Assembly (NCBI GenBank): GCA_050485745.1
Contig: JBJHBY010000054.1
Location: 1 to 16,381, forward strand
DNA from: JBJHBY01 sp050485745
GTDB taxonomy: Bacteria > Pseudomonadota > Gammaproteobacteria > Pseudomonadales > CAMLJR01
Direction of reading: 5' to 3'
Length of the DNA: 16,381 nt
The notes beneath the pieces were generated by a model that saw nothing but the letters and a program-made list of their open reading frames with translations, was not told the origin of the DNA and made no database searches. This document shows positions 12,663 to 16,381 of the stretch, piece after piece; the stretch's first letter is position 1; each line of letters starts with the position of its first letter. The translations under genes were made by a program, and so were the position numbers.

Positions 12663-15068
12663 TCACTCGAAGTGAAAATGGACGGCCTCCAGCTTACCCT
12701 GAAACTCGAACGGTGCCGAATACCGCGGCGACACGGTGGATTGCCCGTCGCGTCCGACCTCCAGCCCTTCCCAGATCGCGGTGACGGGCTGAGACACCCA
12801 CAGCGTGCCGCTGGGTTTGCCGTCGATCAGCAGGGTGCCCATGCCCTGCATCGCCGCCTGTATCGGGGAGGCGGGCTCGTCCTCGCCGCCAGGCCGCGCC
12901 GCGCCGCGGTCGAAACGGTAGCCCACGCGCACTGCTCCGGCCGGCACTGGCGTGCTGGAGACGACCCGTTGCCGGCTATGGCCAACGTTGAGCTCATAGA
13001 CCAGGTGGTTGTCCTGGATGTACAGGGCATAGCCGGAGTGGGCGTCGCCGTGAGCCACGATCACGCCTTCCTCGCGGGTCGAGCTGCGTTCGATCCCGGC
13101 AGTCATCACGTAAGAGCGACCAGCAGTGGTGGGTGCGTTGCCCACCAGGATGGGCGAGGTGCCACGCTCGATGCGCCACTCGCGGCGCTCCGCACCCTGG
13201 GGGCGGAAGCGAAAGGCGCGCTGCAGTAACGGGGTGTCGATGATGGGCAATACCTCGTAACGCTCCGCATCCCGCCACCAGGCGGCCTCCAGTTCGGCGA
13301 CCAACTCCGGGTGATGTTGCGCCAGGTCGTTGGTTTCGCCGGGGTCATCCGCCAGGTTGAACAGGCGCCAGGGGTGGGCGTCATAGGGCTCGTGATCGGC
13401 GCGGTAGCTGAGGATTTTCCAGTCCCCCCGGCGATAGGCGCGCTGGGCCTCTACCTCATAGTATTGATGGGTCTTGCGCGTTGCGGCAGCGGCATCGTCG
13501 AAGCTGTAGACCATGCTCACGCCCTGCAGCGGCCGCACCGGGCGCCCGCCAACCTGCTGCGGCGGCTCGATGCCAAGCAGGTCCAGCAGCGTCGGCACGA
13601 CGTCGTTGACGTGGTGGAACTGGTGGCGCGGCCCCTGGCCCGGGGGGATGCGCTCCGGCCAGGAAATGATGAACGGCACCCGCAGGCCACCGGCCCAACT
13701 GGTTCGCTTGGCGTGGGCAAACGGTGTATTGCTGGCATGCATCCAGCCCTGGGGGTAGTGGGGATGGGTCCCGGCGTCGCCGATGACGTCGTAGTATCGG
13801 AGGTTTTCCCGCGTGCTCAGGTCGCGGCCGTGAAAATAGGCCAGCACGTTGGCCGAGCCTTCCACGCCCATCTCGCGACTGGCGCCGTTGTCCGAGAGAA
13901 ATACGAAAATGGTGTTGTCCAGCTCGCCGATGCCGGCGATGTAATCGCGCAGGCGGCCGATGTTGCGGTCCATGTTGTCGACGAAGGCTGCGTAGTTCTC
14001 CTGCAGGCGAGCGTACATGCGCTGCTGCTCCGGCGTCAGCGCATCCCAGGGCTGCACCTCGGGGTTCATCGGTGCCAGCGAGGTGCCCTCGGGCAGCAGG
14101 CCGAGCTCGATCTGCCGCGCCAGGCGCTGCGTGCGGATGGCGTCGTAACCGGTGTTGTAGCGTGCGCGGTACTTCTCCCGATCCTCCGCCAGGGTGTGGT
14201 GCGGTGCGTGGGGCGCACCGGTGGAGTAATACAGCAGGAAGGGCTGCTCCGGGCGCAGGGCGCGCAGATCGCGAATCATGTCGATGGCCCTGTCGGTCAT
14301 CGCATCGGGAAAATAGAAGTCGCTGCCCTCGGGCAGCTGGTAGACGTGGTTGCCCTCGATCAGCGCGTGCGGCTTGAACTGGCTGGCCTCGCCATCGAGA
14401 AAGCCCCAGAAGCGATCAAAGCCGCGCTGGGTGGGCCAGCTGTCGAAGGGGCCGATCACCGAGCGGTTGTTGGAGCGGGTGAGGTGCCATTTGCCGACCA
14501 TCATCGTGGCGAAGCCGTGTTCGCGCAGGATTTCCGGCAGCGTGGCGGCATCCGGATGCATCTCGCCGCGATAGCCGGGGAAGCCCATGTCCCACTCCCC
14601 CAGCCAGCCGACGCCGGCGGCGTGATGGTTGAGCCCGGTGAGCAGAGACGCGCGGGTCGGCGAGCACACGCCGGTGACGGTGAAATCCGAGTACACCAGG
14701 CCGCTGTCGGCGAGGGACTGCAGAGCCGGCGTGTCGATTTCCCCGCCGTAGGGCGAGATGTCGGCATAACCCAGGTCATCCACCAGAATCAGTACGATGT
14801 TGGGTGCGCCCTGCGCCGCCTGCGGCCGCGCCAGAAAGGCGGGCTCCGAGTCATCGATCGTGCGGCCGATGCGCCCGGCAAAATCGCTGCTCCCCGTGGG
14901 TGCCGGCGCGCCGGATGCGGTTGTGGCACCGACATCCTGCTCACCCCAACATCCGCTCAGGCCCGCGGACAGCAGCATGGCCGTGGCCACTGCGAGCAGC
15001 GGCATCCCCCCGCGTGCGTGCCCGCGACGCGTCGTGGCTGGGGTAGAACAGCAAAGACGGGAATGCAT
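12663..15068 (-). CDS. Arylsulfatase, lipoprotein, with C-terminal beta-rich domain
   Basis: This is an 801-residue protein from the ATG at 15068, which has GAGGG seven bases upstream. A GTG at 15128 in frame lacks a ribosome site. A hydrophobic signal (22-36) ends in LSGC, making Cys40 a likely lipidated residue, so the enzyme is membrane-tethered. Sulfatase motifs are VDDLGY (Asp97, Asp98), VTGVCSPTR (Cys135, to be converted to formylglycine), GKWHL (Lys193, His195), STGAPHAP (His287) and FLSDNG (Asp393, Asn394). About residues 620-801 are beta-rich (GYALYIQDNHLVYELNVG, GTLLIDGK), a C-terminal domain seen in long arylsulfatases. It hydrolyses sulfate esters; the substrate is unknown. It is the middle gene of TetR-sulfatase-FGE, spaced 72 bases after the regulator and nine before the maturase. 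The context says it is activated by that maturase. Confidence 0.95.
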   Translation of the reverse strand: MHSRLCCSTPATTRRGHARGGMPLLAVATAMLLSAGLSGCWGEQDVGATTASGAPAPTGSSDFAGRIGRTIDDSEPAFLARPQAAQGAPNIVLILVDDLGYADISPYGGEIDTPALQSLADSGLVYSDFTVTGVCSPTRASLLTGLNHHAAGVGWLGEWDMGFPGYRGEMHPDAATLPEILREHGFATMMVGKWHLTRSNNRSVIGPFDSWPTQRGFDRFWGFLDGEASQFKPHALIEGNHVYQLPEGSDFYFPDAMTDRAIDMIRDLRALRPEQPFLLYYSTGAPHAPHHTLAEDREKYRARYNTGYDAIRTQRLARQIELGLLPEGTSLAPMNPEVQPWDALTPEQQRMYARLQENYAAFVDNMDRNIGRLRDYIAGIGELDNTIFVFLSDNGASREMGVEGSANVLAYFHGRDLSTRENLRYYDVIGDAGTHPHYPQGWMHASNTPFAHAKRTSWAGGLRVPFIISWPERIPPGQGPRHQFHHVNDVVPTLLDLLGIEPPQQVGGRPVRPLQGVSMVYSFDDAAAATRKTHQYYEVEAQRAYRRGDWKILSYRADHEPYDAHPWRLFNLADDPGETNDLAQHHPELVAELEAAWWRDAERYEVLPIIDTPLLQRAFRFRPQGAERREWRIERGTSPILVGNAPTTAGRSYVMTAGIERSSTREEGVIVAHGDAHSGYALYIQDNHLVYELNVGHSRQRVVSSTPVPAGAVRVGYRFDRGAARPGGEDEPASPIQAAMQGMGTLLIDGKPSGTLWVSQPVTAIWEGLEVGRDGQSTVSPRYSAPFEFQGKLEAVHFHFE

Positions 15069-15140
15069 GGCGGCGCCCTCGGTGGCAGTGTCTTGTTGTA
15101 TGAGTCGGGTTTGTGCCGGATGGATCACGGGTGGCCAGCC

Positions 15141-15731
15141 TCACTGTGCGGCGGGTGCCGACAGGCCCGCGCAGAGAAAGCGGCGCAGTCCCGCGAGGTC
15201 GATGGCGCCCGGGGGCTCGTTGGCCAACACATCGAATACCAGGCGTGCGCACAACAGGCCGCGCTGCCGCCGCTCCCTGGGCGAGAGCCCGGGTAGCAGC
15301 TGCTCCAGCAGCCTGTTCATGCGCCGGGCGCTGTCGCCGAGATGCGTGCGTGCCAGGTGCTCGGCGCCATCCGGGTCCTCGTTCTGGCGGCGCCACATCA
15401 ACCGCACATAGGCGCGACCCTGGGTGCCCTCCTGATCGATCAGCTCGCGCAGTGGCACCAGCACAAGGTCCACCCAGTCCGCTGCCGTTGGCGCGCGGCC
15501 GCATTGTTCCAGAGCCCGCAACAGCACGGCGCGCCGCTCCCACAGCGCGCCCATGCGCCGCAGCAGCACCGCCTCCAGCAAGGCCGGCTTGCTGCCAAAG
15601 TGGTAATGCACCGCTGCCACGTTCGCCTGCGCCCGCGTGGCCAGCTGCCGGAATGACACCGCATCCACGCCGTGTTCGGCGAACAGGATCTCGGCGGCAT
15701 CCATCAATCGCGTGGGGGTGTCGTCGGGCAT
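15141..15731 (-). CDS. TetR family transcriptional regulator of the sulfatase-FGE operon
   Basis: This is a 196-residue protein from the ATG at 15731. A longer frame begins with TTG at 15755, but that codon lies inside the operator palindrome and near the predicted transcription start, so it is unlikely. Residues 8-52 form the TetR DNA-binding domain (RLMDAAEILFAEHG, then FRQLATRAQANVAAVHYHFGSK). The rest is helical. WVDLVLVPLRELI, the Arg-rich RLMWRRQNEDP and a C-terminal PGAIDLAGLRRFLCAGL resemble the CecR/YbiH-like subgroup, but I cannot assign a ligand. No Shine-Dalgarno is visible before the ATG. The gene heads the minus-strand group regulator-sulfatase-maturase and probably represses its own operon through the AAACAATTGTTT palindrome at the promoter. 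The family call is certain; the regulatory target is inferred from position. Confidence 0.92.
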   Translation of the reverse strand: MPDDTPTRLMDAAEILFAEHGVDAVSFRQLATRAQANVAAVHYHFGSKPALLEAVLLRRMGALWERRAVLLRALEQCGRAPTAADWVDLVLVPLRELIDQEGTQGRAYVRLMWRRQNEDPDGAEHLARTHLGDSARRMNRLLEQLLPGLSPRERRQRGLLCARLVFDVLANEPPGAIDLAGLRRFLCAGLSAPAAQ

Positions 15732-15749
15732 GATTAAAACGGTCGATTT

Positions 15750-15761
15750 AAACAATTGTTT
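15750..15761. promoter_or_regulatory. Palindromic operator AAACAATTGTTT
   Basis: This is a perfect 12-bp palindrome centred at 15755/15756, with TTT and AAA runs on either side that extend the symmetry partly. It sits just downstream of the predicted -10 box, over the expected transcription start of the TetR-sulfatase-FGE operon. That position suits a repressor site. Binding by the TetR encoded just downstream is likely but inferred. Confidence 0.6.
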
Positions 15762-15763
15762 TA

Positions 15764-15792
15764 AAGCTAGGCCGGATGAGGTGGGGTGTCAA
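15764..15792 (-). promoter_or_regulatory. Promoter of the TetR-sulfatase-FGE operon
   Basis: On the minus strand a consensus TTGACA (15792-15787) is followed after exactly 17 bases by TAGCTT (15769-15764). The -35 is perfect and the -10 matches three of six positions. The predicted start near 15757 gives a leader of about 26 bases before the ATG at 15731. Confidence 0.6.
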
Positions 15793-15801
15793 GGACGGAA
15801 C

Positions 15802-15843
15802 GGGAGACGGGAGACGCGGGATGCAAAAGGCAAGACGCAAGAT
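15802..15843. repeat. Six-unit degenerate heptamer tandem repeat
   Basis: Six contiguous 7-base units fill this stretch. The first two are identical GGGAGAC (15802, 15809). The last two are GCAAGAC (15830) and GCAAGAT (15837). The two middle units (GCGGGAT, GCAAAAG) are intermediate. The run lies between the end of the small lipoprotein gene and the promoter of the TetR operon. Related heptamers occur near 11643-11674 and, on the other strand, near 6095-6133. Function is unknown. Confidence 0.6.
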
Positions 15844-15873
15844 CGAGCGGTTAGGGGGGGCTCCTTGAGCCGG

Positions 15874-16347
15874 TCAGAACGGAAAGTCGAGGACAAAATC
15901 TGCCGGGCAGCGGGGTTCGGATGCAAATGCTTCAGGCCCTTCCAGATACTGATAGAAGATATCATTCACCACGAGCTGGCCTCGCTCCAGCACATACTCC
16001 AGTGCCAGGGTCCCAAAGCCCTCGCTGTTGGCGAGGGTGCCATTCAGGGTGAGACACATTTGCCCGTCGCCGGTGCGTGTCTGATAGTGCGAAGCGACTT
16101 CCGCCAGCCATAGCGGGAATTCGGCCTGAGCCCACATCAGATCCTTGCTTTCCGTCGAAGCCGCCGCCACTTCGTCCCGTATGCGTTGCGAGACGAACTG
16201 CTCGTGCCTTCTTTCATCGACGGGCTTTGACAGTTCCGTCTTGAATGCCTGATATCTGAGCAGGAGGTCCGGGCCGCCCGCGGCAGCACTGCAGCCAGCG
16301 AGTAACGTTATGGCGAGCAAGCGAGAAAAGACTTTTTTTGACGTCAT
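15874..16347 (-). CDS. Small lipoprotein of unknown function
   Basis: This is a 157-residue protein. Residues 1-18 are a lipoprotein signal (two Lys, then a hydrophobic stretch) ending in the lipobox LLAGC, with Cys19 as the lipid site and Ser at +2, which favours the outer membrane. The mature part is mixed: a charged helical segment (about 30-75) precedes a beta-rich end. Two cysteines, in GQMCLTLNG and EPRCPADF, could form a disulfide. I recognise no family motif. A weak GGGA lies seven bases before the ATG. It is upstream of and codirectional with the TetR-sulfatase-FGE group, but 118 bases with a separate promoter and a heptamer repeat lie between them. It is therefore probably transcribed independently. 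The protein is likely real because its signal, codon usage and length are coherent. Confidence 0.75.
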   Translation of the reverse strand: MTSKKVFSRLLAITLLAGCSAAAGGPDLLLRYQAFKTELSKPVDERRHEQFVSQRIRDEVAAASTESKDLMWAQAEFPLWLAEVASHYQTRTGDGQMCLTLNGTLANSEGFGTLALEYVLERGQLVVNDIFYQYLEGPEAFASEPRCPADFVLDFPF

Positions 16348-16381
16348 TTTAATGTCCCATTGCTTCCCATAGCTGCCGGCC

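Noticed and set aside
11505..15296. Very long plus-strand open frames (574 and 661 residues) opposite the maturase and arylsulfatase genes
   Set aside because: They mirror the coding frames of strong genes with complete active-site motifs. They show no domain signature and are explained by high third-position GC.

Overview
This window looks like part of a high-GC chromosome from an aerobic, probably marine or aquatic gammaproteobacterium. The reasons are a TonB-dependent outer-membrane receptor, several Sec-type signal peptides and lipoboxes, formylglycine-type sulfatases with an aerobic maturase, and a bacteriophytochrome/heme-oxygenase pair. This assignment is inference; no rRNA or tRNA gene is present to confirm it.

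Left part (1-6082): a minus-strand cluster reads TonB-dependent receptor (5195-2769), DUF3604 protein (2757-865), then a sulfatase that runs off the left edge (806-1). A plus-strand TetR regulator (5405-6082) is divergent from it. The intergenic region holds a near-perfect 22-bp dyad over the regulator's -10 box and two overlapping dyads over the receptor promoter. I read this as an inducible module for taking up and desulfating an organic sulfate ester. The substrate is unknown.

Middle part (6083-11581): a plus-strand pair encodes a bacteriophytochrome fused to a GGDEF diguanylate cyclase (6236-8326) and a BphO-type heme oxygenase (8423-9094), which makes its biliverdin chromophore. Together they form a red/far-red light-to-c-di-GMP unit. 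Convergent with it, on the minus strand, are a KstD/fumarate-reductase-like flavoprotein (10561-9101) and a YihY/BrkB membrane protein (11581-10640).

Right part (11688-16347): a second minus-strand sulfatase locus reads TetR regulator (15731-15141), lipoprotein arylsulfatase (15068-12663) and membrane-anchored formylglycine-generating enzyme (12653-11688). It is preceded by a promoter with a consensus -35 box and an AAACAATTGTTT palindrome. The anchored maturase beside a lipoprotein sulfatase suggests activation outside the cytoplasm, and it could also serve the sulfatase at the left edge. A small lipoprotein of unknown function lies upstream.

Three gene-3' intergenic spacers share GGGAGA-type heptamers, in the same orientation relative to the gene that ends there. 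There is no gene-free stretch longer than about 210 bases. I saw no insertion sequence, CRISPR array or structural RNA.
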